A DNA stretch of 64,000 nucleotides from Myxococcales bacterium (GCA_016793465.1 JAEUJW010000095.1:1-64000); one strand, 5' to 3'; shown: positions 1 through 7,932, numbered from the stretch's first letter. A program made the numbers and translations. Notes: generated by a model from the sequence alone, not told the origin.

Positions 1-18
1 GACCTCGCGGTACGCCAT
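1..18 (-). CDS. Transposase 5' fragment (IstA-like), truncated by window edge
   Basis: Minus-strand reading from 18 gives ATG GCG TAC CGC GAG GTC, that is M-A-Y-R-E-V, with GGAGGG at 27-22 only three bases before the ATG. Several IS21-type IstA proteins start with a similar M-x-Y-R-E-V segment, and the terminal-repeat array upstream supports a transposase gene here. Too little is visible to show the helix-turn-helix or the DDE catalytic residues, so whether the gene is intact cannot be judged. Confidence 0.5.
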
Positions 19-74
19 CGGCCCTCCGTGTCGGCTCGTCCGCCGACTCGGAGGTGGGTACCCGCCCGGTCACG

Positions 75-237
75 CAGGGGGGAATGGTGGTGAGAAACTC
101 AGCCGCCCAGAGGGGGAATGACGCTGAGAAACTCGACCCCGTCCAGGGGGGAATGGTCCTGAGAAACTGGCCGGCCCAGGGGGGAATGGTCCTGAGAAAT
201 TCTGCTCAGGAGGGGGGAATGTTGCTGAGAACTGACA
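75..237 (-). repeat. Five direct ~34-bp repeats at the end of the IS element
   Basis: Each unit contains a G-rich block followed by GGAATG, three or four variable bases and TGAGAA (plus-strand reading). The GGAATG cores start at 81, 115, 150, 183 and 216, so spacing is 33-35 bp. Units two to four are most alike. The outermost unit (about 205-237) carries the terminal TGTCAG when read on the minus strand. The array sits in the gap upstream of the IstA-like start, the position where IS21 elements hold transposase-binding repeats. A frame reads through the array, but its peptide merely repeats GGMVLRN, so it is not regarded as a gene. Confidence 0.8.
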
Positions 238-569
238 GACGAGCGAGCTCAAACGGGCAGCGCAAAGTTAAGGAACTACGAGAAGATAACGGTGTGGCAC
301 TTCGCGGGTAGCACAGTCGGGCCCGTTGGGGTGACGGTCTTCGAGTTGTCGGGCAGTCGCGACGTGGTCAATGGCGAGCGGGCTCACCCCTGCAGCTCAG
401 TTGATGGCGCGAGGTCAGTTCATGAGGAGGCGATGGAGCTCCACGAGTGGCCGGGATGGTGAGCGGAGCGGTAGACAGCTTGGTCTCCTACCCGGGAGCG
501 TACAGTTTCAGCGCTCGCTCAAGCGGGGAGAGAACGGGGACAAGGTTCTCAGGCGAGACAGCTTATGAG
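238..569. other. Gene-free interval between IS end and parS
   Basis: No convincing gene is seen. A 65-codon plus-strand frame (371-568) has no ribosome-binding site, no recognisable domain and an Arg/Ser-rich composition typical of chance frames in GC-rich DNA. No tRNA, terminator hairpin or further repeat stands out. The stretch separates the insertion sequence from the parS pair and may have been the IS target region. Confidence 0.5.
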
Positions 570-585
570 TGTTTCACGTGAAACA
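570..585. promoter_or_regulatory. parS: parS site 1 (ParB-binding, chromosome partition)
   Basis: TGTTTCACGTGAAACA is a perfect 16-bp palindrome and matches the bacterial parS consensus exactly. ParB-family CTP switches load here and spread to organise the origin-proximal chromosome for ParA/SMC-driven segregation. It lies just downstream of the minus-strand rhomboid stop codon (591-593). parAB are not in the window. Chromosomal parS sites normally cluster near oriC, so this end of the window is probably origin-proximal. Confidence 0.9.
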
Positions 586-590
586 AGGGG

Positions 591-1736
591 TCACTGCGGA
601 GGTGCCAATGTTTCACGTGGAACATCTGGGAGAGTGGCGGAGGCGGTGGGGCAGTCGCGTTCGTGATCGGAGATCTCCTGGGGCGGACTTTCTCCGAAGG
701 AACCCAGGGATTGGCGGATGAGTGGAAGACCGGTTTCGGGACTGCCCTGCAGGCAGAGGATCCAGCCGAGCGTGTCGAGGACATTTTCGTTCTCGGGCTC
801 CATGGCGTGGGCTCGGTGAGCGAGCTGTTCTGCCCATTCGAGCTCAAGTCGCTCGAGAGAGAGTTTGTAAGCGATGTCGTTGAGCATCACCGAGTTGTCG
901 GGATCTCGCTGCTCGGCGGTGCGGAGGTGTTCGAGGGCAGTGATGGAGTCTTTGTCCTCGAGCGCGCGAAGGCCGCGGAAGACGTGGTAGTTCGTGAACC
1001 AGACTGGTGCGCGGCCGAGCATGACGAGGGTGGCCAGAGCTCCTACACCAAGGAGTGAGGCTGCAATGGTCTGCCAGAGTCGACGTGGGCGTGACCATAG
1101 CCAGCCGAGCGCGGTGCCCATGATCAGCCCGCCGACGTGACCGGCCTGGGCGATGCCGGGCACGAGGGCACCAAGACCGAGGCAGAGCAGGATGAGCACG
1201 CCGAGGCGGAAGTCCGAGATGTCCTCGAGGTGCCGCTGAGTGGGCTCGTCGCCGAAGCGACGAGCGCACCAGAGAGCGCCCGCCTGCCCGAGAATGCCGG
1301 CGGATGCGCCGACGACCATGGACGACTCGCACCACACGAGGGAGGCGAGGCAGCCAGCGAGGCTCGAGGCGATGAAGAGCAGGAGGGTGCGGAGGCTGCC
1401 CCAGAGGTTCTCGATGTGTTCGCCGATGGCGGCGAGCGAGCCGACGTTGAGGACCAGGTGGAGGAGAGAGCCGTGCAGGAGGGCGGTCGAGAAGACGCGC
1501 CACCACTCATGATCGACCCAGACGCGGACGAGCTCGAGGGCGCCGAACCTGCGGAAGACCTCCTCGTGACCGGCGAGGCTCCAGAGGCTCCTGAAGGCGG
1601 TGTCGAGGGGCTCGGGGGAGGTCGAGATCGCGGCGGAGAGGGTCGCTGCATACACAAGGATGCAGATCGCCATGAGGGCCGCGGTGACCGGGGTCCGTCG
1701 TAGTCGCTGCCACCAGGGTTCCCGCGCCTCGGTCAC
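591..1736 (-). CDS. Rhomboid-family intramembrane serine protease with C-terminal TPR
   Basis: A 381-residue protein predicted to cleave transmembrane substrates within the inner membrane. Residues ~15-250 form the six-helix rhomboid core: HGSLLHLVLN (H88, H93, N97), the catalytic serine in GASAG (S145) and the catalytic histidine in AGH (H200), giving an intact Ser-His dyad. Residues ~255-350 form TPR-like helices, a layout also seen in GluP/YqgP-type rhomboids. The start is GTG at 1736, with no clear Shine-Dalgarno; a TAGCTT box about 11 nt upstream suggests a very short or absent leader. The last codons contain a parS site. No partner gene is in an operon with it. Substrate unknown; the enzyme class is secure. 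Confidence 0.9.
   Translation of the reverse strand: MTEAREPWWQRLRRTPVTAALMAICILVYAATLSAAISTSPEPLDTAFRSLWSLAGHEEVFRRFGALELVRVWVDHEWWRVFSTALLHGSLLHLVLNVGSLAAIGEHIENLWGSLRTLLLFIASSLAGCLASLVWCESSMVVGASAGILGQAGALWCARRFGDEPTQRHLEDISDFRLGVLILLCLGLGALVPGIAQAGHVGGLIMGTALGWLWSRPRRLWQTIAASLLGVGALATLVMLGRAPVWFTNYHVFRGLRALEDKDSITALEHLRTAEQRDPDNSVMLNDIAYKLSLERLELEWAEQLAHRAHAMEPENENVLDTLGWILCLQGSPETGLPLIRQSLGSFGESPPQEISDHERDCPTASATLPDVPRETLAPPQ
609..624. promoter_or_regulatory. parS: parS site 2 (inside the rhomboid gene 3' end)
   Basis: Plus-strand TGTTTCACGTGGAACA, or TGTTCCACGTGAAACA on the minus strand, combines one half of the classic site with one half of the TGTTCCACGTGGAACA form known from Myxococcus. 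It fits the TGTTNCACGTGAAACA consensus. Its start is 39 bp from that of the first parS. It is part of the rhomboid coding sequence, where it encodes VPRET within the last 11 residues. Both protein and site are therefore under constraint, or the tail of the protein is free to carry a DNA site. Confidence 0.85.
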
Positions 1737-2268
1737 GCGGGGAAGCTAGCCCAGAGAGCGGGTATCCGGAAGGAGCGGTCGGGTGCTCTCTCAGGCGGGC
1801 GATCGGTGGTGGATCGACGGGGCGGAGAAGTGAGCCAGAGAGTCGTCGGAGGGATTTTGACTGGAGAGTCTCGCCGTCGCCGAGTCGGGAAGCCGGATGG
1901 AGAAGCGGTACTTGTGTGGTGGGTGGGGCGGGTTGAGGGTGGACCGGAGCGGCGATACTCGCGTGGCCGGAGGTGAGGCGGGTGGTCGGGCTGAAGAAGC
2001 GGTGGTTACCTGGATGGTCGAGGGGCGGAGACACGAGGGGGCTCCCCGGTGGTGCGGGGCGGGCGGAGACGCGCCGGGAGAGGCTGTCCGAAAGGCCAGG
2101 TGAGATCGACGAGCGGGCCGTGGCGGGCGTTGCGAGCGGTTTTGCGGGCGGGTGTTCGCTTGCGAGGGAGTGCGGCCGGTTGCTATGTTGGGTCGGGCGC
2201 CGGGGCTCTGGCCGAGGCTGCGAAAGATGGGCGTATCCGTGTTCCCTGGGCGCTAGGAGGGCAGGTCG
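1737..2268. other. 532-bp intergenic region between divergent genes
   Basis: It separates the rhomboid gene (-) from the receiver/DUF4388 gene (+) and should hold both promoters. The part near 2269 has a plausible promoter and a clear ribosome-binding site, given separately. The rest is G-rich on the plus strand; the frames crossing it have no recognisable domain or ribosome-binding site and look like chance frames. No RNA gene or repeat was recognised. Confidence 0.5.
2160..2189 (+). promoter_or_regulatory. Candidate sigma-70-type promoter for the receiver/DUF4388 gene
   Basis: TTGCGA (2160-2165) and TATGTT (2184-2189) are 18 bp apart. Transcription would start near 2196, giving a ~70-nt leader that includes AGGAGG at 2255-2260, eight bases before the ATG at 2269. 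The match is moderate and in GC-rich DNA such pairs arise by chance; the location is what supports it. Confidence 0.4.
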
Positions 2269-4752
2269 ATGGCTCGCCAACACCTGCTGCTCGTCGACGG
2301 AGATGCCCGACACTTGCGGGTGCTGGAGGTCAGCCTGCGCAAGGCGGGCTTCAGCATCACCAGCGCCGAGAGCGCGGCTCAGGCGCTGCAGTATCTCGCG
2401 CATTCGGAGCCGGACCTGATCATCTCGGACACGAAGCTGGTCGACGGCGACGGCTTCGAGCTGTGCCGGGCGGTGAAGGGGGACCCGCGCTGGGGGACGA
2501 TCCCCTTCATCTTTCTCACCAGCGCGACCGAGCTCGACGACAAGGTGCGCGGGCTGGAGCTGGGGGTCGAGGATTACCTGACCAAGCCCATCTACGTGAA
2601 GGAGGTGACGACGCGGGTGAAGATGCTGCTGCAACGCAAGCAGCAGGAGCGCCTCGGCAGGAAGGACGCGCGCACCAAATTCAGCGGGTTGCTGGCGGAC
2701 ATGGCGATCGTCGATCTGCTGCAGACGATCGAGATCTCGCGCAAGAGCGGGACGATCGAGTTCGACACCGACCTCGGCGTGGCCACGGTGTGGTTCCGCG
2801 ACGGGCGGGTGATCGACGCGAAGATGGGGCTGCTCGAGGCGGCGGCGGCGGTCTATCGGCTGCTGGGGATCAACGAGGGGACGTTCGAGGTCGAGTTCAA
2901 GGCGATCGACAAGCTGCCGGTGATCGAGGACAGCACGCAGAGCCTGTTGATGGAGGGGATGCGGCGGGTCGACGAGTGGGTGCGGCTGCTCGAGGGGCTG
3001 CCGCCGCTGGACCACGTGCTGACGGTGGACTCGCGGGTGCTGGGCGAGCGCGAGGAGCCGCTCGAGCCGCAAGAAGCCGGGCTGCTGCAGCGGTTCGACG
3101 GGCGCCGGACGATCATCGAGATCGTCGACGACAGCGGGCATGACGATCTCGAGGCGCTCGGGGCGATCAGCGGGCTGTATTTCGAAGGGCTGTTGACCGA
3201 CGAAGCGCCGCTGCAGGAGGCCGAAGAGGAGGAGGACAGCGAGCCGCAGGCGAGTCGGTCGGGGGTGATCTGGGATCCGACGCTGACGCGGGCCGGGGTG
3301 CCGCGGTTGCCGTCTCAGCCCGAGACCGTGGCGCCGGCGACCAGCGCGGCCGACTTGCCGCCGCTGCCGAGCTTTCCCCTGCCGTTCCCCAACCTGAGCC
3401 CGGGCGGAGAGAACGACGACGTGCTGGTCGGGGGCATCCCCGACGATGTCCGCGAGGCCGTGCACGAGGACGGCCAGGTCGTGGCGGCGACGACGAAGGC
3501 GCAGCGAACCACCGACAAGGCGGCTCCGCCCCAGTTGGATCCAGCGCTGGCGGTGAAGCAGCTGGCGACCGTCGACGGACAGGTGAAGTCGCCGATGGGC
3601 GTGGCCCGGGCCGCGGCGCACGGCGAGCTGGCGGACGATGAGGAATGTGCGCCCCGTCTCCCCCCGTCGCCGTCGTCCTCGATTATCGTGCGGTCGGTTG
3701 CAATGACGCCCTCGACCTCGACCTCCGCCGCGAAGGTGCTGCTCGATGCAGATGCACCGCGCGTCGTCGAGGGGCCGTCGCAGCAGCTGCTGGCGGAGAG
3801 CTCGGACGACCTCGGGAGGCTGAGCGCGCTGGTGGCGGTGCTGAGTCAGCAGTCGACGACGACGGCGAGCGTGGTGCGCGACGTGGAGGCGCCGGCGGAG
3901 CCGGACGGGCCGCGCTCGCGGGCGGGGAAGACGGCGGTCGGCTGGTGGTTGTGGGCGGGCTTCGGGGTGACGGCGCTGGTGGTGGTGCTGGTGACGAAGT
4001 TCGGGCACTTCGGCGGGACCGCCGAGACGACGCGGGTGGCGGTGACGCCGGAGGCGAAGAGGCGGCCGGAGGTCAAGAAGAACGACCCGAAGCTGGTCCC
4101 GCCGGCGGAGACGAACCGACCGGAGGTCGCGCCGCCAGAGGTCACGCCGCCGGAGACGAAGCGGCAGGAGGTCACGCCGGCGGATGTCACACCGCCGGCG
4201 GGGGTCGACGCGAAGCCACCGGAGGCGAAGCAGCTGGAGACGGCGCCGGAGGTCACACCACCGGAGGGGGTCGACGTGAAGCCGGCGGCGGAGACGAACC
4301 GGCCGGAGGTGAAGCCGCCGGGGACGACCACGGAGCCGGAGGTGGTGCGGCCGCCGGATCCGATGCGTCACGTGAAGGAGCCGGTCGCGGTGGATCCGGC
4401 GGCGATCAAGAAGGCCAACAAGCTGTACATGGCGGGCAAGGCGAAGGAGGCGATGGCGGCGGTCGAGGAGGTGCTGGCGGTGGCGCCGGCGGATCCGCAG
4501 GCGCTGCTGCTGAAGGCGAACATCCTGGTCGAGCGCAAGGACCTCGAGGGGGCGCGTGCGGCGGCGCAGGGGGCGATCGCGGGGGATCCGGGGCTGGCGG
4601 CGGCCTATCTGGCGCTGGGGGTGATCGAGCAGGAGGCCGGGCAGGTCGAGGCGGCGCTCTCGGCGTACGAAAAATATCTCGAGCTGGCGCCGAAGGATCA
4701 GTACGCGGGCACGATCCGGCAGCAGGTCAAGGCGCTGCAACGCAAGCGCTGA
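2269..4752 (+). CDS. Receiver - DUF4388 (PATAN-like) - transmembrane - TPR protein
   Basis: 827 residues. Residues 1-120 form a response-regulator receiver domain with acidic pair D10/D12, phospho-acceptor D54 and K106, so it should be phosphorylated by a histidine kinase. Residues ~133-250 match the DUF4388/PATAN type common in myxobacteria, followed by a winged-helix-like segment to ~305. A low-complexity linker leads to one transmembrane helix (~558-579), then a Pro/Glu/Thr-rich spacer with repeats of EVTPPE type, then TPR helices from ~707 to the end. The receiver is probably cytoplasmic and the TPR tail periplasmic. AGGAGG lies eight bases before the ATG. No cognate kinase is adjacent. 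Likely a scaffold-type signalling protein; its output is unknown. Confidence 0.8.
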   Translation: MARQHLLLVDGDARHLRVLEVSLRKAGFSITSAESAAQALQYLAHSEPDLIISDTKLVDGDGFELCRAVKGDPRWGTIPFIFLTSATELDDKVRGLELGVEDYLTKPIYVKEVTTRVKMLLQRKQQERLGRKDARTKFSGLLADMAIVDLLQTIEISRKSGTIEFDTDLGVATVWFRDGRVIDAKMGLLEAAAAVYRLLGINEGTFEVEFKAIDKLPVIEDSTQSLLMEGMRRVDEWVRLLEGLPPLDHVLTVDSRVLGEREEPLEPQEAGLLQRFDGRRTIIEIVDDSGHDDLEALGAISGLYFEGLLTDEAPLQEAEEEEDSEPQASRSGVIWDPTLTRAGVPRLPSQPETVAPATSAADLPPLPSFPLPFPNLSPGGENDDVLVGGIPDDVREAVHEDGQVVAATTKAQRTTDKAAPPQLDPALAVKQLATVDGQVKSPMGVARAAAHGELADDEECAPRLPPSPSSSIIVRSVAMTPSTSTSAAKVLLDADAPRVVEGPSQQLLAESSDDLGRLSALVAVLSQQSTTTASVVRDVEAPAEPDGPRSRAGKTAVGWWLWAGFGVTALVVVLVTKFGHFGGTAETTRVAVTPEAKRRPEVKKNDPKLVPPAETNRPEVAPPEVTPPETKRQEVTPADVTPPAGVDAKPPEAKQLETAPEVTPPEGVDVKPAAETNRPEVKPPGTTTEPEVVRPPDPMRHVKEPVAVDPAAIKKANKLYMAGKAKEAMAAVEEVLAVAPADPQALLLKANILVERKDLEGARAAAQGAIAGDPGLAAAYLALGVIEQEAGQVEAALSAYEKYLELAPKDQYAGTIRQQVKALQRKR

Positions 4753-4937
4753 GCGCGGCAAGTCCCGGGGTTGTGACGAACCGCCGTGACGCGGGGCGGT
4801 GTGGGCGGTTGAACTCGCGGGACGATCCGGCAGCGGGTCAAGGCGCTGCAGCGCAAGCGCTGAGCGCGGCGCGTCCCCGGGTCTGTGATGAACCGCCGTG
4901 ACGCGGGGCGGTGTGGGCGGTGGTTGAACTCGCGGGG
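4711..4937 (+). repeat. Tandem duplication, two copies of about 111-115 bp
   Basis: The segment from ACGATCCGGCAGC (4711) through TTGAACTCGCGGG (4821) is repeated almost exactly at 4822-4937, with a few substitutions and a ~4-bp insertion. Copy one contains the last 14 codons and stop of the receiver/DUF4388 gene. Copy two re-creates the same 3' end, with QRVKALQRKR and a stop, but has no gene in front of it, and ends just before tsaD. This is a recent local duplication of a gene end plus its downstream spacer. Confidence 0.9.
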
Positions 4938-4961
4938 AAGTCGGGCTACGTCAAGACGCTC

Positions 4962-6002
4962 GTGAACGCCGCGCCGATCGTGCTCGCTGTGGAGTCGTCT
5001 TGCGACGAGACGGCCGCGGCCGTGGTCGCGGGGCTGCAGGTGCGCGCGAGCGTGGTGGCCTCGCAGGTGGCGGTGCACGCGAAGTTCGGCGGGGTGGTGC
5101 CGGAGCTGGCGAGTCGACATCACCTGACGGCGGTGGTGGCGGTGGTCGAGGAGGCGCTGGCGGGCGCCGGCGTGTCGTGGGAGCAGCTCGAGGGGCTGGT
5201 GGTGACCGAGGGGCCGGGGCTGGTGGGGGCGCTGCTCGTCGGGGTGCAGTTCATGCGAGGGGCCGCGCTGGCGCGCGGGCTGCCGCTGGTCGGGGTGCAT
5301 CACATGGAGGGGCACTTGCTGTCGCCGTTCCTCGGGGACGACAAGCAGGAGGCGAGGGCTTTCGAGCCGCACCTGGCGCTGTCGGTGTCGGGCGGGCACA
5401 CGGAGCTGGTGCTGGTCGAGCAGATGGGGCGCTATCGGGTGCTGGGCAACACGCGCGACGACGCCGCGGGGGAGGCGTTCGACAAGGTGGCGAAGATGCT
5501 GGGGCTCGGGTACCCGGGCGGGCCGGTGATCGACCGGCTGGCCGGCGAGGGGAACGCGAGCGCGGTGAGCTTTCCGCGGGCGATGATGGAGCGGTCGAGC
5601 CTCGAATTTTCGTTCTCGGGGCTGAAGACGGCGGTGGCGGTGTATCTGCAGCAGCACGGGCAGCCGACGTCGCGGGCGGTGCTGGCGGACGTGTGCGCGT
5701 CGGTGCAGGCGGCGATCGTCGAGGTGCTGGTGGCGAAGACGCGGCGCGCCCGGCGAGAGCACGGGTGCAAGCTGGTGACGGTGGTCGGCGGGGTGTCGGC
5801 GAACAGCGGGCTGCGCACGGCGATGGCCAGGGCGGCGGCCGAGGACGGGTTCGTGCTGTACACGCCGGCGCTGCGCTACTGCGGCGACAACGCGGCGATG
5901 ATCGGGGCGGCGGGGTCGCTGCGCTTGCGAGCGGGGGCGCGGGCCGAGGTGGCGGTGTTCGCGAGCGGGGCGATCGACGAGGCGCGGGAGTCGCGAGCAT
6001 GA
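4962..6002 (+). CDS. tsaD: tRNA N6-threonylcarbamoyladenosine transferase subunit TsaD
   Basis: TsaD transfers the threonylcarbamoyl group from TC-AMP to A37 of ANN-decoding tRNAs, together with TsaB and TsaE; it is essential in most bacteria. The 346-residue product has the family signatures: ESSCDETAAAVV near the N-terminus, metal-binding HHMEGH (H114, H118), VSGGHT and GGVSAN. GTG 4962 is preferred as start because it gives M-NAAPIVLAVESSCDET, the usual length before the ASKHA core; an in-frame GTG at 4911 would add 17 residues encoded by the duplicated repeat and is less likely. No strong Shine-Dalgarno precedes either. rsmA follows after 55 nt. Confidence 0.95.
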   Translation: MNAAPIVLAVESSCDETAAAVVAGLQVRASVVASQVAVHAKFGGVVPELASRHHLTAVVAVVEEALAGAGVSWEQLEGLVVTEGPGLVGALLVGVQFMRGAALARGLPLVGVHHMEGHLLSPFLGDDKQEARAFEPHLALSVSGGHTELVLVEQMGRYRVLGNTRDDAAGEAFDKVAKMLGLGYPGGPVIDRLAGEGNASAVSFPRAMMERSSLEFSFSGLKTAVAVYLQQHGQPTSRAVLADVCASVQAAIVEVLVAKTRRARREHGCKLVTVVGGVSANSGLRTAMARAAAEDGFVLYTPALRYCGDNAAMIGAAGSLRLRAGARAEVAVFASGAIDEARESRA

Positions 6003-6057
6003 GCGCAACGAGTTCGAACGAGATGAATGGCGGTAGGTGCGGTGCGAGGAGGGACGT

Positions 6058-6963
6058 ATGATCGCTTCGCCGGGTGAGCTGCTGCGACGACACGGGCTGC
6101 ATGCGCGGCACTCGTGGGGGCAGAATTTTTTACACGCGATCGGAGTGCACGAGGCGATCGCGCGGGCGTCGGGGGCGAGGCCGGGGATGCGGGTGGTGGA
6201 GATAGGTGCGGGGCTGGGGACGCTGACGGATCGGCTGCTGGCGACGGGGGCCGAGGTGTGGGCGATCGAGCGGGACAGAGACCTCTGCGAGGTGCTGCGG
6301 GTCGAGCTCGCGGACCGGCCGGGCTTCGTGCTGCACGAGGCCGACGCGGTGAAATTCAATTATGCGGCGGCGACGGTCGGCCAGGCGGTGCCGCCGGCGA
6401 TCGTGGGCAACCTGCCGTACCAGCTCACGGGGCCGCTGCTGTTCGCGCTGCTGAAGCATCACGCGGTGACGGGGACGTGGGTGGTGATGGTGCAGAAGGA
6501 GGTGGCCGACAGGTTGTGCGCGCCGCCCGGGAGCCGGGATTACGGCGGCGTGACGGCGGTGCTGTCGCGGGTGCGGGCGATCTCCACGGTGTGCCCGGTG
6601 TCGCGGGGGTGCTTCTTGCCGCCGCCGCGGGTCGACTCGGCGGTGGTGCGGCTCGATCCGCGGCCGCAGCCGCGGGGTGAGGTGGCGGACGAACAAGAGC
6701 TGCAGCTGCTGGTGCGCGCGGCGTTTCAGCAGCGCCGCAAGATGCTGGTCAACGGGCTGTCGTCGCTCGGCGGACGCGAGGCGGCGCTGCGCTGGTGCGC
6801 GGCGGCGGGCGTGGACTCGTCGGTGCGTCCGGAGCGGCTCGGGCCCGAGGAGTTCGCGGCGCTGCAGCGGGCGCGCGAGGCGGAGGGGAGCACCGGGGAG
6901 CCGAGCGGCGCCGGCGACGAGCCGGTCGACCGCGCGGAGGACGAAGATGCCGGAGCTGCCTGA
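6058..6963 (+). CDS. rsmA: 16S rRNA dimethyladenosine transferase RsmA (KsgA)
   Basis: Dimethylates A1518 and A1519 of 16S rRNA (E. coli numbering) late in 30S assembly; a methyltransferase using S-adenosylmethionine. In the 301-residue product SWGQNFL (19-25), motif I VEIGAGLGTLT (48-58), the catalytic NLPY (118-121) and FLPPPRVDSAV are all present. The ATG at 6058 has GAGGAGG five to six bases upstream and is better than an earlier in-frame start. The C-terminal ~35 residues are acidic and low in complexity, longer than usual, and their codons overlap the start of mutM by 17 nt, so the two are translationally linked. Confidence 0.95.
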   Translation: MIASPGELLRRHGLHARHSWGQNFLHAIGVHEAIARASGARPGMRVVEIGAGLGTLTDRLLATGAEVWAIERDRDLCEVLRVELADRPGFVLHEADAVKFNYAAATVGQAVPPAIVGNLPYQLTGPLLFALLKHHAVTGTWVVMVQKEVADRLCAPPGSRDYGGVTAVLSRVRAISTVCPVSRGCFLPPPRVDSAVVRLDPRPQPRGEVADEQELQLLVRAAFQQRRKMLVNGLSSLGGREAALRWCAAAGVDSSVRPERLGPEEFAALQRAREAEGSTGEPSGAGDEPVDRAEDEDAGAA

Positions 6964-7810
6964 GGTCGAGTCGGTGCGGCGCGGGTTGGCGGCGGAGGAG
7001 CTGCGCGCGCCGGTCGTCGGGGTGTGGCGCAGCGAGCATCGCCTGCGGGTGGGCAAGAACTGGGCGCAGGAGAACCTCCAATTATTAAATGGGGCGACGC
7101 CGGGGGCGGTGGGGCGGCGCGGGAAGTACGTGGTGTGGTCGTTCGCGGGGCAGGACGGGGCGGAGCTCGGGCTGGTGATCCACCTCGGGATGACGGGGCG
7201 CTGCGGGGTGGCGCACAAGGGGCAGCCGCGGGTGGTGCACACGCATGTGGTGCTGGAGTTCGCGGACGGACGGGAGCTGCGGCTGGTGGATCCGCGGCGG
7301 TTCGGCGGGGTGCGTGCGGCTCCGATGGCGCTGCTGCTGCGCGAGGACCCGCTGGGCTCGATGGGCCCGGAGCCGCTCGAGCCGGGGTTCTCGGGGGCGG
7401 TGCTGGCGGAGCGGCTTGGAGCGTCGGCGCGGCCGATCCGCGACGCGCTGCTCGACCAGGAGGCCGTGGCGGGGGTCGGCAACATTTATGCTGTCGAGGC
7501 GTTGTTCGCGGCGGGGATCCATCCGCTCGCCCCGGCCAGGCGCCTGCACGCTTCGGCGTGGGACCGGCTGGCCGCCGCGGTGGTGACCGTGCTGCGGCAG
7601 GGGGTCGAGAACGGGGGGACGACGCTCAAGGATTTTAGGAATGTGGTCGGCGAGGTCGGGCGCAATCAGGACGACTTGAAGGCGTACGGGCGAGCGGGCG
7701 AGGCGTGCGTGCGCTGCGGGACGGAGCTGCGAGGGTTCGTGTCGGGCGGGCGGAGCGGGGTGTACTGTCCGCGTGACCAGGCGAAGCCGCGGACGCGGCT
7801 GGTGCGCTGA
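6947..7810 (+). CDS. mutM: Formamidopyrimidine-DNA glycosylase (MutM/Fpg), altered zinc finger
   Basis: Excises 8-oxoguanine and ring-opened purines and nicks the abasic site. The 287-residue product starts PELPEVE, so P2 and E3 are in place after Met removal; the conserved lysine is K60 in RRGKYVVW, and GVGNIY and the TLKDF region are intact. The C-terminal zinc finger has C254, C257 and C274, but the fourth ligand is Asp277 (CPRD) where the family normally has Cys. GGAGG sits six bases before the ATG, within the rsmA 3' end. The helix-two-turn-helix is normal, so activity is expected, possibly with a weakened zinc site. Confidence 0.93.
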   Translation: MPELPEVESVRRGLAAEELRAPVVGVWRSEHRLRVGKNWAQENLQLLNGATPGAVGRRGKYVVWSFAGQDGAELGLVIHLGMTGRCGVAHKGQPRVVHTHVVLEFADGRELRLVDPRRFGGVRAAPMALLLREDPLGSMGPEPLEPGFSGAVLAERLGASARPIRDALLDQEAVAGVGNIYAVEALFAAGIHPLAPARRLHASAWDRLAAAVVTVLRQGVENGGTTLKDFRNVVGEVGRNQDDLKAYGRAGEACVRCGTELRGFVSGGRSGVYCPRDQAKPRTRLVR

Positions 7811-7814
7811 GACG

Positions 7815-7843
7815 CGCGCCGCGGGCCGCGGAGCTGCGGCGCG
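7815..7843 (+). terminator. Hairpin after mutM, possible terminator
   Basis: CGCGCCGC (7815-7822) and GCGGCGCG (7836-7843) form a perfect 8-bp stem with a 13-nt loop, starting four bases after the mutM stop. There is no T-run after it, so intrinsic termination is uncertain; it may instead stabilise the mRNA end. Confidence 0.35.
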
Positions 7844-7932
7844 GCGTACTTGCGGCTGCAGCGAGCGGCGGTGCGGTCGGATCCGGCGAGGAGAGGCGGC
7901 GCGGAGGCTACGGGCTTGCCAGGGATTCGGGC

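Larger units (their letters stand above)
1..237 (-). mobile_element. IS21-type insertion sequence, istA-side end (partial, runs off left edge)
   Basis: Two signals combine. On the minus strand an ATG (18-16) preceded by GGAGGG starts MAYREV, which resembles the usual N-terminus of IS21-family IstA transposases. Upstream of it lie five directly repeated ~34-bp units whose outermost copy ends, read inward on the minus strand from 237, with TGTCAGTTCTCAGCA. IS21-family elements are known to begin TG, end CA and carry several internal copies of the terminal repeat next to istA, so the outer end is placed at 237. The body of the element (istA, istB, other end) lies left of the window. Only six transposase residues are visible, so the family call is inference; the repeat array is directly seen. 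Confidence 0.6.

Noticed and set aside
75..237. CRISPR array
   Set aside because: Units are contiguous imperfect repeats of 33-35 bp without spacers of unique sequence and with no cas genes.
54..311. Open frame through the IS terminal repeats encoding repeated GGMVLRN
   Set aside because: The peptide only mirrors the DNA repeats; no ribosome-binding site and no domain.
1507..4761. Very long minus-strand open frame (over 1000 codons) opposite the receiver/DUF4388 gene
   Set aside because: Arg/His/Leu-rich translation typical of antisense frames in GC-rich DNA; the plus-strand protein has clear domains.
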